From Debaryomyces hansenii CBS767 (lineage: Eukaryota; Ascomycota; Pichiomycetes; Serinales; Debaryomycetaceae), in the NCBI RefSeq assembly GCF_000006445.2, contig NC_006047.2:1612001-1676000 (forward strand): a stretch of 64,000 bases of DNA, given 5' to 3'. The notes under the pieces are model-generated. The model saw nothing but the letters and a program-made list of their open reading frames with translations. It did not search any database and was not told where the DNA came from. Within the stretch, counting starts at the first letter, position 1, and each line of letters opens with the position of its first letter. A program made the position numbers and the translations under genes. This document shows, piece after piece, positions 29,487 through 38,424 of the stretch.

Positions 29487-31562
29487 ATGAGTTCGTTGCC
29501 AAATCCGTCACATCTAGCACTTACGCCTGGAAGGAGGCATAGACATAGGAGATCTGCAGCTATTTCTGGAGACTTTGACCTGGTTGGACTCGGGTTGTTT
29601 TCACCTACAACTTATACTAACACGCATACTCTGAGCACACCAAATAACACAGCATCAGACGAAAAAGACTACGAATATGGGAAGAGTGGTGACGACCTAG
29701 ATAGGCATTTTAATTTCAATAACGAGGATGATTTTTGCAAGAAACCGACGGGAGACGGCTTTTCATTCCCAAATAAAACACCAGACATGAGTCAGAACAA
29801 CCAGCGCAGCTTCACATCTTTTACATCGCCTCCCAGGAGACCAAATAACTATTCCTTGAACTCACCTATAAGATTAAACCATTCTAGATCGGCTTCTACA
29901 TCAGCCACGCCGAAGACCAAGTTTTTTTTAACGGAGGAAACCAATTTTAATAATGAAAATGTACCGGATGCAGTAATTGATCTTGATGAAATCCTAAAAG
30001 CTAACACGAATATGAGAGATAATAATTCTCCTTCAATCCCTATTCACAAGCGTACGCAACTGACTCCACCGGAATTATCGGGGCATGATGAATTCTTAGC
30101 ATCTCCCTTTTTGAAGCCAGCTTCTAGTCCGTTTATTTCATCGCCGTTATCTTCGATTAATAATCCACTTTTTCAACAACTGATTAAAGAGCAAACGAGC
30201 GATAATGAAGATATTAATGACATTGATGAAATCGACGAACTTGAAGAAATGGAGGTGGCGAATGATGACAATATTGATTTGATGGCTGACCATGACGAAG
30301 AATTGTTTACAAACCCCCAGCACACTTTGGAGGGTCTCTACTCTAATTCGTCTGCTAATTCATCTTGTTCGAGTTTGCGTTCGTCTAAGGCTATCGAAAA
30401 AACGTTGTCTAACACATCGAACAATTCTGGAATTTCCAGTGGTAGGACGGATTCTCTACCACAAACGAAAAGGTCTGGTGCTAAAGCGAACAGGTATCAA
30501 TCATTCTATGACCAGTCCTTCAAGGTTTCAAACGCGTTGAAGGTATCTTCATCTGAGAGCATCAACATTGTTAGGTCAAATAGTATCACTATTAGGATAG
30601 CGAATACGTCCGCTAATAAAGAAATAAGATTATTAGGTCATTCCTCAAGCTTACCAAGTCTCAAATCTAATTCTCTGAAACGGATTAATCCAAAGCCTTC
30701 GAGACTTGGAGATACAAGGGTTGCTGATAGATATGGCGAAAACAGGTATAATGAATCTAGACCTATACATTTTGATAATAATAATGTACCACCCCCTTCG
30801 TCATCTCCTCAGGTTAAAAATTTAGCCATGGCGATAGCTGAAAACAAAGATGAGACTACTAAGATCCCAAGGACAGGGGAGAATCAGCTAGGGCTTGGTA
30901 AGAACAATTCAACTAGTCCTACCAGCATCACTTCGAACTACACATCGCTTTCTATTAATGGAACTACACCTTCTACGGAGCATTCATCGCTTTTATCGCA
31001 ACAAGGTGTGATCAATAAATCTGATATTAGTCCCTCGAAACAAACTAATCAGACTAATAAGACTAATCTTACTACCCTGGATTCTGTGCGAAGCAGAACT
31101 AGCACATCTAACACATCTATAGTCTCAGACACTAATGCATCAAATGTTTCCAACAAGACTACAGTCACTAATGATTCAAACTCAACGCCCCCTGCTATTG
31201 TGGTTAGTTCAGATCAAGATAGTTCTCCTTCTACGGACGCAACTTTTGAAGTAAATGATGAACAAATACAATCACCACCTTCTTCTACTACGATACCAGT
31301 ATCAACCATATCTATGTCCGTCAACCCATACACTCCACGTCTTCCATCTCCAAAAGAAGAAGCGTTTCTCAGAGGAATTGAAATTCCATCATATAAAAAA
31401 TCCAATGATTCATCTCCAAAAAAAAGTGTACACTCGAGGTCAAAATCAAGTGTAGTAGATGAGATGGTAGCGAACATACCCAATACTCATCCGTCAGATA
31501 ATTCGAGTCTAAAACTGAAAAGAAGAAGCAGTAAAATTATTAATTGGTTTAAACGAAGGTAA
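29487..31562 (+). CDS. unknown Ser/Thr/Asn-rich protein (691 aa)
   Basis: I cannot name this protein. It is almost wholly low-complexity Ser/Thr/Asn/Pro with many short SP and SPxK sites, as in bud-site or cell-cycle regulated phosphoproteins. Landmarks are a basic N-terminus, TPGRRHRHRRSAAISGDFD (about 13-31), which looks like a conserved kinase-target or docking segment, and a DLDEIL motif at about 160. Next comes an acidic stretch, DINDIDEIDELEEME, at about 245-260. The extreme C-terminus is basic and amphipathic, LKRRSSKIINWFKRR, and could bind membrane. No transmembrane span or folded domain is visible. The SAAISGDFD-type N-terminus may be shared with other fungal proteins, and a profile search would test this. 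Confidence 0.82.
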   Translation: MSSLPNPSHLALTPGRRHRHRRSAAISGDFDLVGLGLFSPTTYTNTHTLSTPNNTASDEKDYEYGKSGDDLDRHFNFNNEDDFCKKPTGDGFSFPNKTPDMSQNNQRSFTSFTSPPRRPNNYSLNSPIRLNHSRSASTSATPKTKFFLTEETNFNNENVPDAVIDLDEILKANTNMRDNNSPSIPIHKRTQLTPPELSGHDEFLASPFLKPASSPFISSPLSSINNPLFQQLIKEQTSDNEDINDIDEIDELEEMEVANDDNIDLMADHDEELFTNPQHTLEGLYSNSSANSSCSSLRSSKAIEKTLSNTSNNSGISSGRTDSLPQTKRSGAKANRYQSFYDQSFKVSNALKVSSSESINIVRSNSITIRIANTSANKEIRLLGHSSSLPSLKSNSLKRINPKPSRLGDTRVADRYGENRYNESRPIHFDNNNVPPPSSSPQVKNLAMAIAENKDETTKIPRTGENQLGLGKNNSTSPTSITSNYTSLSINGTTPSTEHSSLLSQQGVINKSDISPSKQTNQTNKTNLTTLDSVRSRTSTSNTSIVSDTNASNVSNKTTVTNDSNSTPPAIVVSSDQDSSPSTDATFEVNDEQIQSPPSSTTIPVSTISMSVNPYTPRLPSPKEEAFLRGIEIPSYKKSNDSSPKKSVHSRSKSSVVDEMVANIPNTHPSDNSSLKLKRRSSKIINWFKRR

Positions 31563-31573
31563 TAATTAGCATT

Positions 31574-31587
31574 TTGTCGCATGTCGC
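31574..31587. promoter_or_regulatory. tandem GTCGCAT/GTCGC motif upstream of APA2
   Basis: TTGTCGC at 31574-31580 is followed directly by ATGTCGC at 31581-31587, about 75-88 bp before the APA2 ATG. It is the same core as in the promoters of YPF1, MRP4, UFD4 and ERG27. Confidence 0.4.
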
Positions 31588-31661
31588 GTGAACTTTATAA
31601 AATTCAATTTAGGTTTCGGTCAAATATAATTAAATAGACACATACCCATTAATTTAATACT

Positions 31662-32609
31662 ATGATTTATGACCTTCCATCTAACTTCTATGATACGCTT
31701 GATCAGAAGTATCAGGTTGCAGTAGAGAATGATGATATCAAGTTTAATGGGGGATCGGCTATTAACAACCTCGAGCAACAAAAGGTTGGTAATTCCACAT
31801 TCAACTATCAGATAACCTTGCTTAGTTCACTTATGCATAGACCTGAAAAGGGGTCTAAAGAGGCCAATCCTTTCGAGAAACCTGAGAAAGAGTTAACCAT
31901 ATTAGACACATTTGGACCAGATGACGAGTTCAAGATTGTGTTCAACAAATTCCCGGTTGTTCCAAGACACTTCATGATGATTACCAGAGAATTCAAGTCG
32001 CAAGATACACCATTATCTCCTTCGGAGCTAATTGGGACCTACACTCTCTTGAACAGAGTGAAGAATGATTCCAAGGAAAATTGGTTTGCATTCTATAATT
32101 CTGGACCCCAAAGTGGTGCATCTCAGCCTCACAAACACATTCAATTTATGACCTTACCAGACGGCTTCAAGACATATGGAGAGCAATTGGCCCAAACATC
32201 CGCTCCCTTTATTCCAAATCAAAAAAATGAACCATTGCAGAATAAGGACTTACCATTTGCCCATTTTGCTGCCCCTCTTCCTCCCAATGAACTGGACCTT
32301 GAACACGAAGACTTAACCATGTATTTTGTGTCGTTATTACAACGTTGTTTAACTGTTCTGAAGCAAAACGGTGCTAAGGATATTTCCTACAGTTTTATCA
32401 TGACCACGGACTACATGATGCTTGTTCCTAGATCAAATGGCGTGTACAAGAACACCATTGGAGTCAATTCCTGTGGATATGTCGGATTATTTTTGTGCAA
32501 AAATAAAGAAACACAGTCCTTAGTCAACAATGATGGCCCTTTTACGATTCTTGAATCATGTGGTTTTCCCAATACAGCTGGGGAGCCTGTTGACGAATAT
32601 CATTATTAA
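31662..32609 (+). CDS. APA2: Ap4A phosphorylase (ATP adenylyltransferase), APA1/APA2 family
   Basis: The enzyme splits diadenosine tetraphosphate with phosphate to give ADP and ATP, and acts in the cytosol on dinucleoside polyphosphate stress metabolites. The 315-residue product has the HIT-like catalytic segment SGASQPHKHIQFMTLP (about 151-166) with the catalytic histidine at about H159. It also has the upstream FNKFPVVPRHFMMITREF and the C-terminal YSFIMTTDYMMLVPRS and SCGYVGLFLCK segments of the family. S. cerevisiae has two paralogues (APA1 and APA2), and I cannot tell which is the better match. The ATG at 31662 is the first in frame. Confidence 0.94.
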   Translation: MIYDLPSNFYDTLDQKYQVAVENDDIKFNGGSAINNLEQQKVGNSTFNYQITLLSSLMHRPEKGSKEANPFEKPEKELTILDTFGPDDEFKIVFNKFPVVPRHFMMITREFKSQDTPLSPSELIGTYTLLNRVKNDSKENWFAFYNSGPQSGASQPHKHIQFMTLPDGFKTYGEQLAQTSAPFIPNQKNEPLQNKDLPFAHFAAPLPPNELDLEHEDLTMYFVSLLQRCLTVLKQNGAKDISYSFIMTTDYMMLVPRSNGVYKNTIGVNSCGYVGLFLCKNKETQSLVNNDGPFTILESCGFPNTAGEPVDEYHY

Positions 32610-32677
32610 GTAGTTAAACCCATATAGATATATATAATAAAAATACACTTACTTCTTAATTAGGAAGTCTACATAAG

Positions 32678-32682
32678 CCAAT
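32678..32682 (+). promoter_or_regulatory. CCAAT box upstream of QCR7
   Basis: CCAAT in the forward orientation about 112 bp before the QCR7 ATG. It is consistent with HAP-complex control of a respiratory-chain gene. Confidence 0.4.
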
Positions 32683-32793
32683 GAAATCAACACAAATTTT
32701 GATTTCTCTCACGCACCAAACAAGTTGAAATTGAACTAAAGAGATGGTACTGACTTAATATACAATAAGAATCAGTATATAATCTAAAGAAAA

Positions 32794-33305
32794 ATGGCTT
32801 CCATTACCTCTATTGTTAAGACTGCTGACTACATTTTATCTAGACCAGTATTGTCTAAGGTTGTTAGTCCTGTTGCTAAAGCATTCGTTGCTTATGCCGG
32901 ATACAGAGAAATGGGTTTAAAGTATGTATAAATTGAAAAATATAAGTACATGGCAGCTAGTTGGTTGTCATTGTTGAAAACCAAGCTATGAATCTTAGGG
33001 ATTAGCTTGGAGTTTTTGAAAATATATAAGGAAAATATACTAACCACTATAGATTTAACGATTTACTCATTGAAGAAACTCCAGTTATGCAAAAGGCTAT
33101 TTCCAGATTACCAGATGAAGAAATCTACGCAAGAAACTACAGATTTATCACTGCTCATCAATGTTCTTTATCACATCAATTATTACCAGCAAACCAAGCC
33201 GTTAAACCAGAAGAGGACACCCATTATTTGGTTCCATACATTTTAGAAGCTGAAAAAGAAGCATTCGAAAGGGCTGAATTAGATAATATTGAAGTTCCTA
33301 ACTAA
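32794..33305 (+). CDS. QCR7: ubiquinol-cytochrome c reductase subunit 7, spliced
   Basis: Qcr7 is the about 14-kDa subunit of respiratory complex III, on the matrix side of the inner mitochondrial membrane. It is encoded in two exons, 32794-32921 and 33053-33305, separated by a 131-bp intron with GTATGT, TACTAAC and AG. Joining them restores one 126-residue frame. The junction reads GYREMGLK then FNDLLIEETPVMQ, which follows the yeast protein through the splice site. The rest (YARNYRFITAHQCSLSHQLLP, YLVPYILEAEKEAFE, ELDNIEV) matches the family to the end, and length equals S. cerevisiae Qcr7 (127). Without splicing, exon 1 would stop two codons after the donor site. Confidence 0.97.
32922..33052 (+). 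other. QCR7 spliceosomal intron with internal hairpin
   Basis: The donor is GTATGT (32922-32927), the branch point TACTAAC (33038-33044) and the acceptor TATAG ending at 33052, only 8 bases after the branch motif. A perfect 8-bp inverted repeat, CCAAGCTA (32981-32988) and TAGCTTGG (33003-33010), with a 14-nt loop sits between donor and branch point. Confidence 0.95.
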
Positions 33306-33605
33306 TCGTAGTGGTATAGCTTCGTTGGTCTAGAAGAATAATGTCATATTTTTAAGATAAAGCAGTTTTATTTGATTTCAGTTTCCATAATTTTCAAAAT
33401 TATTTATATTTTTTATATTTGAATTAACATTGTATAAAGGTACATGACGTTAATATGTAGTATTTGTCCATTGGTTGGCGAAGGAATATGATTACAACAT
33501 TGAAAGTATAGGATTAATTATTATTTCTTTCTAACGAAAATCTATAAGAACTATAAAGTTCAGTCTATAATATGATACAGTTATTCACGAGCATTGTCTA
33601 TGCTA
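33306..33605. other. intergenic between convergent QCR7 and DIC1
   Basis: This AT-rich 300-bp spacer between two convergent genes holds both 3' ends. No gene or repeat is seen. Confidence 0.5.
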
Positions 33606-34556
33606 TTAAAACATACCAACCTTAAACTTTCTTAACTGCTCTAACGCTAAGAAGGTGACGATGGTATGAGGACCGAGTCTAATAAAGGAAGGTAACCAAC
33701 CTCTGAACATGAACCCAACTCCTTCTGTCTTAACGGCAGAAGTTAAGATAGAAATAGTACTACCATTACTAGCACCTTTCGCATTCATGATTCTGGTCTT
33801 GACGACGTCTGCTGGAGAACACACAGTGGTTGCTACTAACCCAGCTAATAATGAGGCACTAAAATGAGTAGCTTTTTTAGATGGGTCCAAATGGAGAGTG
33901 TCAACTAATAAGTTCTTTGCGATATCATATGTAACAACTTGTGATGCTGTCATTAAAACACCACGGGTCAAATTTGGAACTAACCCTCTAAATAATGAAG
34001 AAACCTTCTCTTCCTTAATAATACGGAAAATACCGTCAAAAGCATTTCTATAGTTTCTTCTTTGTTCGATAGGCAATGATGAGTCATTTTGCATCCTAAT
34101 ATTAACAACATCGGATGGGTTACCTATCAAACCACCCAAAGCACCCGCAACCATAGACATTGGTAACAATATACCAGTTGATGGAGTTGTATGATACTTT
34201 TCGGTGTAAGTTTCTTTCAAAAATTCATATATTCCAAATCTAGCTGTCGAATAAGTAGCCTGTCTTAATAAGGATGCACTCAAACCTGAGTAAATCTTAA
34301 GAAATCCTTCCTTAGTTATAATTTGGTACACCATCGAACCTAAAGATTGCCCTGGTTTAGATGCAGTTTGTAAACGAACCTTGGCAAGATCTAATGGATG
34401 TGTCACTAAACATGCAACCATACTGGCAGCACCACCATACCAAAATCTATATTATTGTTAGTCTTCTTCGTCGCTTGTCAGATATATTGGCTCAACTTTT
34501 TCGTGATCTCTCGAAAATACATACGGGTAATTCACTTTTTTATTCACTGTAGACAT
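33606..34556 (-). CDS. DIC1: mitochondrial dicarboxylate carrier, spliced
   Basis: Dic1 exchanges malate or succinate for phosphate across the inner mitochondrial membrane. Exon 1 is 34525-34556 and exon 2 is 33606-34446, joined across a 78-bp intron. Splicing gives an N-terminus of MSTVNKKVNYPFWYGGAAS leading into MVACLVTHPLDLAKVRLQ, which matches the yeast carrier's YPWWYGGAAG start. The 290-residue protein has three carrier repeats with signatures THPLDLAKVRLQ, GNPSDVVNIRMQ and CSPADVVKTRIM, plus LMTASQVVTYD and GWLPSFIRLGP. Length matches S. cerevisiae (298). Calling only the long exon loses the first helix, so the spliced model is preferred. Confidence 0.95.
34447..34524 (-). other. DIC1 spliceosomal intron with GACTAAC branch point
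   Basis: On the minus strand the donor is GTATGT (34524-34519). The branch motif is GACTAAC (34463-34457), which departs from TACTAAC at the first base, and the acceptor is TATAG ending at 34447. Joining restores the YPFWYGG carrier N-terminus. Confidence 0.92.
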
Positions 34557-35049
34557 TGTTTGCGACCTTTGCAATTGCTGTTTATGACTTGACAAATACG
34601 ATTATGTATCTGGATCCTTGAATATTAAATAATAAAAACTTTGGTTCATGATTTATCGAATTTTTTTTTTTTTAAGCCGGAGTTATTCAGATTGAGTGCG
34701 GGCGATATCGGAGAAACTTACTCCAATTTTTGACATCGATGTACATATTCACCTGGTTTGGTTCCAAAATTGCCCTGATTATTTATCGATTAAACCCCAA
34801 CAACACGTTCAAAACGAACTACTTTAATTCTATGGCTATTAATCACATTCATAGAGCTAATTTATTCAGAGATGTAACAATCGCTATTAAAAATTCTGAG
34901 ATAATGCTGCATAAACTTAAATTCTTAGTCGAAAATAGCTAAAGTGGGGTAGCGGCCAAGCGGCCAAATATAATTATATAAATTATATGAACTTGAAATA
35001 ACTTGAATTGAATTACATCTATAAAATTCCTTAGAAATAACTTCCCTCA
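34557..35049. other. intergenic, DIC1 promoter and FIG4 3' region
   Basis: This 493-bp spacer is upstream of DIC1. A 67-codon plus-strand frame starting at the ATG at 34739 has no recognisable feature and is probably chance. A GC-rich AGCGGCCAAGCGGCC stretch at about 34951-34965 is a 7-bp direct repeat. A T-run lies at about 34661-34673. Confidence 0.45.
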
Positions 35050-38000
35050 TTATCTGAAATAATCGTCCTCAGTATTGAAACCAAATATCTTATCTTCATC
35101 AACGCCCATATATTGTCCGTATAATTTTGCATCGTGCGGGTCTATATTCCCCACTTGGCGAATGTATGCATTACTGAAACGGCTGATTTCATCGAATTGT
35201 TGATGATCGTTATAGTTGACCAATGCTGAAGTGTAGTATTTGTAAATGTCATTGTCTTTGAAATCAATGCTTAGTTTATTAGTCACATTGGAGATTTGTG
35301 CTTCGGAATAAATTGATGGATGATAGGCAAAATTGGACAAATCAGCTTGCGAATGGTACAAGTCCAAATCTTCCTCCTTCAATTTTGGTTTAGCTAGAGA
35401 CTTGATATAATCATACTCATCCATAGATTCCAGATCTGCTAAAGGCATGGACTCGAAATGCAAATTAGGTGATGTAGAATACGACTTATTCGGCGATTTC
35501 AAATCCTTCGCCGAGTGTAATCCAGTTGTATACCCTAATTTCTCAATTTTTGTTGCAAGAAAGTTCTTAATTTTCTTTGAGTTGGCAATACTAATATAAT
35601 TATGGCCGGAATCGTTATGATGAGTATATTGTTGGTTGTGTTTAAAGGAAGTGTTCGAAGGATCTCTGACAAACTTCGATCTGATAGATTGGATTTCTAC
35701 TTCCTCGTCATCTTCGTCTTCTTCTATGTCCTTCATGATATCTTTTGTTTTACTATCAGTTTCTTCCTTACATACTTCTAAGTATTGTAAATTTTTTACA
35801 CCATTTTTTGAAGTCATAAGATCAGTTTCGTCAGTTCTATTTGATCTTAAAAACGGTTTCCTTGACTCGAATGGACTATAGTCAAACTTCTTAATCAGCC
35901 CAACATTAACTATGGACGGGAAATAACGGGCGTTGGAGTTCATATTGAACTGAAATAACTCATACATCGATTGGAATTTCAGAGAAGCGTAGCACTCATT
36001 AAACCAATTATCATTATACTCCGGAAATGGCATTAATTTTTTGTAAGACATATCAAATTGATTTTCATTCTTTTTATCAGACTCGATCATATTAAATTTA
36101 AATCTATCGTTGGATAAGTAGTGCTCGTTGTACCAACGAATATAGCTCAATTTTATCCTTATGTCTTCGATTAAGATATCGTTATGTAAGTAGAAATCAT
36201 TTTGTAGTTCCCATAATTTAGGCTTGTCTGGTGAATATTGATAATTTCCCAAAAACAAATTAATGGCCTCTTGTCTTGTCAGGTCCATAAAAGAATTCGA
36301 ATAAATTCTTTTTATACTATTCAAAATATCTCTCGTATGTGATGACCACTGATTTATTCTACGGTATGAATCCATTGTATTCACCAAGTTCGATCCACCA
36401 TATTGTACTGCAATTGTATCTCCATGATCATGAAATATCTCAGTAAGAATGTTAATCAAATCAGAATCATAGTCCAAGTTTGTTGATTCTGAAATGATGT
36501 TGAGGCTCCTCAATTGATACGAAAGCGCTTCTTTGCAAATTATAAACTGAGCAGCATTTGTACGATCAAGACAATCAATACAATTCGTTCTAATAATACC
36601 CTTCTGCACTTTCGTTGAAGCTAGATCAGTACCATTATGAAAAAAGCCAATTCGATCTATGGAATTCGATGCAATTTTCTGTAAAGGTGTGATAACATCT
36701 AAATTCTTCTTAGAATGTTTAGACATATCAAATGAATGATACTGTAATTTATGTTCTTCCGGCAAAAATTGATTTAGATATTTTATGCAATTCGTAAAGT
36801 GTTGGTTCAACTTCAGTTCTCGGGGCTGCTTTTCCTTGGTTTTGATTAGATTTAATATAATCACTGGCAGGCCGTATCTTCTAAAAAGACCATTGAAATG
36901 TATTGCCGAGCTTTGATAGAATGGGTCAGGCAAGTTGATCTCTATTGGTGGCTTGGGTAATCTATTCAAATCCTGAGTCCAATAGAGCGGGATGGAACCT
37001 CTATGCTGAACAAAACTAGTATATCTTGGGTTATTAAAAAAACCATGTTTTGTATCATGAAAAGACGATATCAACATATCAGAAACAATTTGTTCTGTCT
37101 CTACCTCATTTGCAACGTTTCCTTTATCGTTAACTCCTCTTTTCAAAAATCTGGCTCCGGCAAAATGATGAGAACGACGAGCTAATATTGTAATGTAAAT
37201 CTTCTTTCCATAAATTGATATGTTAGCCTGGTCGATAAATCCATGAATAATAGGCTGGAACCATTCGTACGTTGCGATATCAGGGTTTTCTAACATTGGT
37301 CTTAGTAGTAGTTTATTCCAAACAAACCGCTCATTATGTTCAAAATTATCAAAATGATCTGGTATCTCTTTACTTTCGTGCTTATCCTGTTTATATTGGT
37401 ATTCTGTTGCAAGTTTTTTGTGCCTTATAATGTTCGTTTGTAATGTGTTTGTAAGATCATACGCATAACTGAAGTAGAATGTCTTCCCCAAATCCATATA
37501 CTTGAAAATAGATAATAATCTTTCCTCGTCACTGTATTTATCTGGTCTCCTATAATTCACATCCATTGGAATTAATTTTGTTTCGTCAACATGATATATA
37601 AAATGGCCCCCAATAATAGCTACTTGGCTTCGTTTGGTAATTATACTTAAGTAATATCCTTTCGTAAATTTGATTAGTCCCAAGAGACCGTAACCTTGTG
37701 CTATCTTACGGAGATTTCCTTCTACCGATTCATTTAAGCCATTGATCAATTCTATCATGTCTTTCCTGGTATAAAAATAGTTCTTATCTTCAATAATTGT
37801 GAGATTAGTTTCATCTTTGGAGTCTTTACTTATTTCTAACACACGAAATAAACTTTCTTTTGCATTACTCCCAACAATGTACATCGTAGTAAGCGAATTA
37901 TATATTGTGAATTTTTGCAAGATAATACGCTTATTATTATATTCGGGAGAAGCGTTGTGTTCATCGTCACCTTCATTTTCTACATCACTTTCATTGGCAA

Positions 38001-38178
38001 TACTATTGCCCGCATATGCATCCGTTAAATCGTTTGAGTTATTCGTATCGTTTGTGTGATTGCCATTAATGTTATTCCCTGGCTCATCTACTAAACTTGC
38101 CTCGGATTCACTATTATTCGAACTAGATTCACTATCATTGTATATTATTGAGTCGGATAGAATATCCCGTGAACTCAT
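35050..38178 (-). CDS. FIG4: phosphatidylinositol 3,5-bisphosphate 5-phosphatase FIG4 (SAC domain)
   Basis: Fig4 is a Sac-family lipid phosphatase on the vacuole membrane. It works in the Fab1-Vac14-Fig4 complex to control PI(3,5)P2 turnover. The 1042-residue product has an N-terminal Sac domain with the catalytic CX5R in RTNCIDCLDRTNAAQF (C533 to R539). Upstream are typical segments, KFTIYNSLTTMYIVGSN and GYYLSIITKRSQVAIIGGH. The region after the Sac domain is conserved through about residue 740, with a polar tail beyond. It is longer than the S. cerevisiae protein (879) because of a Ser/Asn/Asp N-terminus and tail. The motif excludes an inactive Sac protein. A CACGTG lies about 100 bp upstream. 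Confidence 0.96.
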   Translation of the reverse strand: MSSRDILSDSIIYNDSESSSNNSESEASLVDEPGNNINGNHTNDTNNSNDLTDAYAGNSIANESDVENEGDDEHNASPEYNNKRIILQKFTIYNSLTTMYIVGSNAKESLFRVLEISKDSKDETNLTIIEDKNYFYTRKDMIELINGLNESVEGNLRKIAQGYGLLGLIKFTKGYYLSIITKRSQVAIIGGHFIYHVDETKLIPMDVNYRRPDKYSDEERLLSIFKYMDLGKTFYFSYAYDLTNTLQTNIIRHKKLATEYQYKQDKHESKEIPDHFDNFEHNERFVWNKLLLRPMLENPDIATYEWFQPIIHGFIDQANISIYGKKIYITILARRSHHFAGARFLKRGVNDKGNVANEVETEQIVSDMLISSFHDTKHGFFNNPRYTSFVQHRGSIPLYWTQDLNRLPKPPIEINLPDPFYQSSAIHFNGLFRRYGLPVIILNLIKTKEKQPRELKLNQHFTNCIKYLNQFLPEEHKLQYHSFDMSKHSKKNLDVITPLQKIASNSIDRIGFFHNGTDLASTKVQKGIIRTNCIDCLDRTNAAQFIICKEALSYQLRSLNIISESTNLDYDSDLINILTEIFHDHGDTIAVQYGGSNLVNTMDSYRRINQWSSHTRDILNSIKRIYSNSFMDLTRQEAINLFLGNYQYSPDKPKLWELQNDFYLHNDILIEDIRIKLSYIRWYNEHYLSNDRFKFNMIESDKKNENQFDMSYKKLMPFPEYNDNWFNECYASLKFQSMYELFQFNMNSNARYFPSIVNVGLIKKFDYSPFESRKPFLRSNRTDETDLMTSKNGVKNLQYLEVCKEETDSKTKDIMKDIEEDEDDEEVEIQSIRSKFVRDPSNTSFKHNQQYTHHNDSGHNYISIANSKKIKNFLATKIEKLGYTTGLHSAKDLKSPNKSYSTSPNLHFESMPLADLESMDEYDYIKSLAKPKLKEEDLDLYHSQADLSNFAYHPSIYSEAQISNVTNKLSIDFKDNDIYKYYTSALVNYNDHQQFDEISRFSNAYIRQVGNIDPHDAKLYGQYMGVDEDKIFGFNTEDDYFR

Positions 38179-38273
38179 TTTTGACTTGTGGCCCTTCTAA
38201 TTCATTGATATACAACAGTATGTAAGTTAGTGAATTCATATTAGAGTAAAAGCGTTATCAAAAGATCATGAAG

Positions 38274-38279
38274 CACGTG
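38274..38279. promoter_or_regulatory. CACGTG E-box upstream of FIG4
   Basis: A perfect CACGTG (context AGCACGTGAT) about 100 bp before the FIG4 ATG. It is a candidate Cbf1-type site. Confidence 0.4.
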
Positions 38280-38424
38280 ATTTTATTCTAAGTACTTTTT
38301 GTCTACAGTGAATCTCTCTAGTCAAATGGTTATCTATGCATTAATATACTTTGCCTATATAGGTTGGTAAGTCATAGAAGAAGGCCGTTAGCTATCTTAT
38401 GATGCTTATATTAGTAATCTAAAG

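Noticed and set aside
34739..34942. 67-codon plus-strand frame upstream of DIC1
   Set aside because: No recognisable feature, and it lies in the promoter of the divergent-strand DIC1. Kept as chance unless conserved.
34951..34965. AGCGGCCAAGCGGCC resembling a tRNA D-arm
   Set aside because: It is a short direct repeat without the remaining tRNA arms or a B box.
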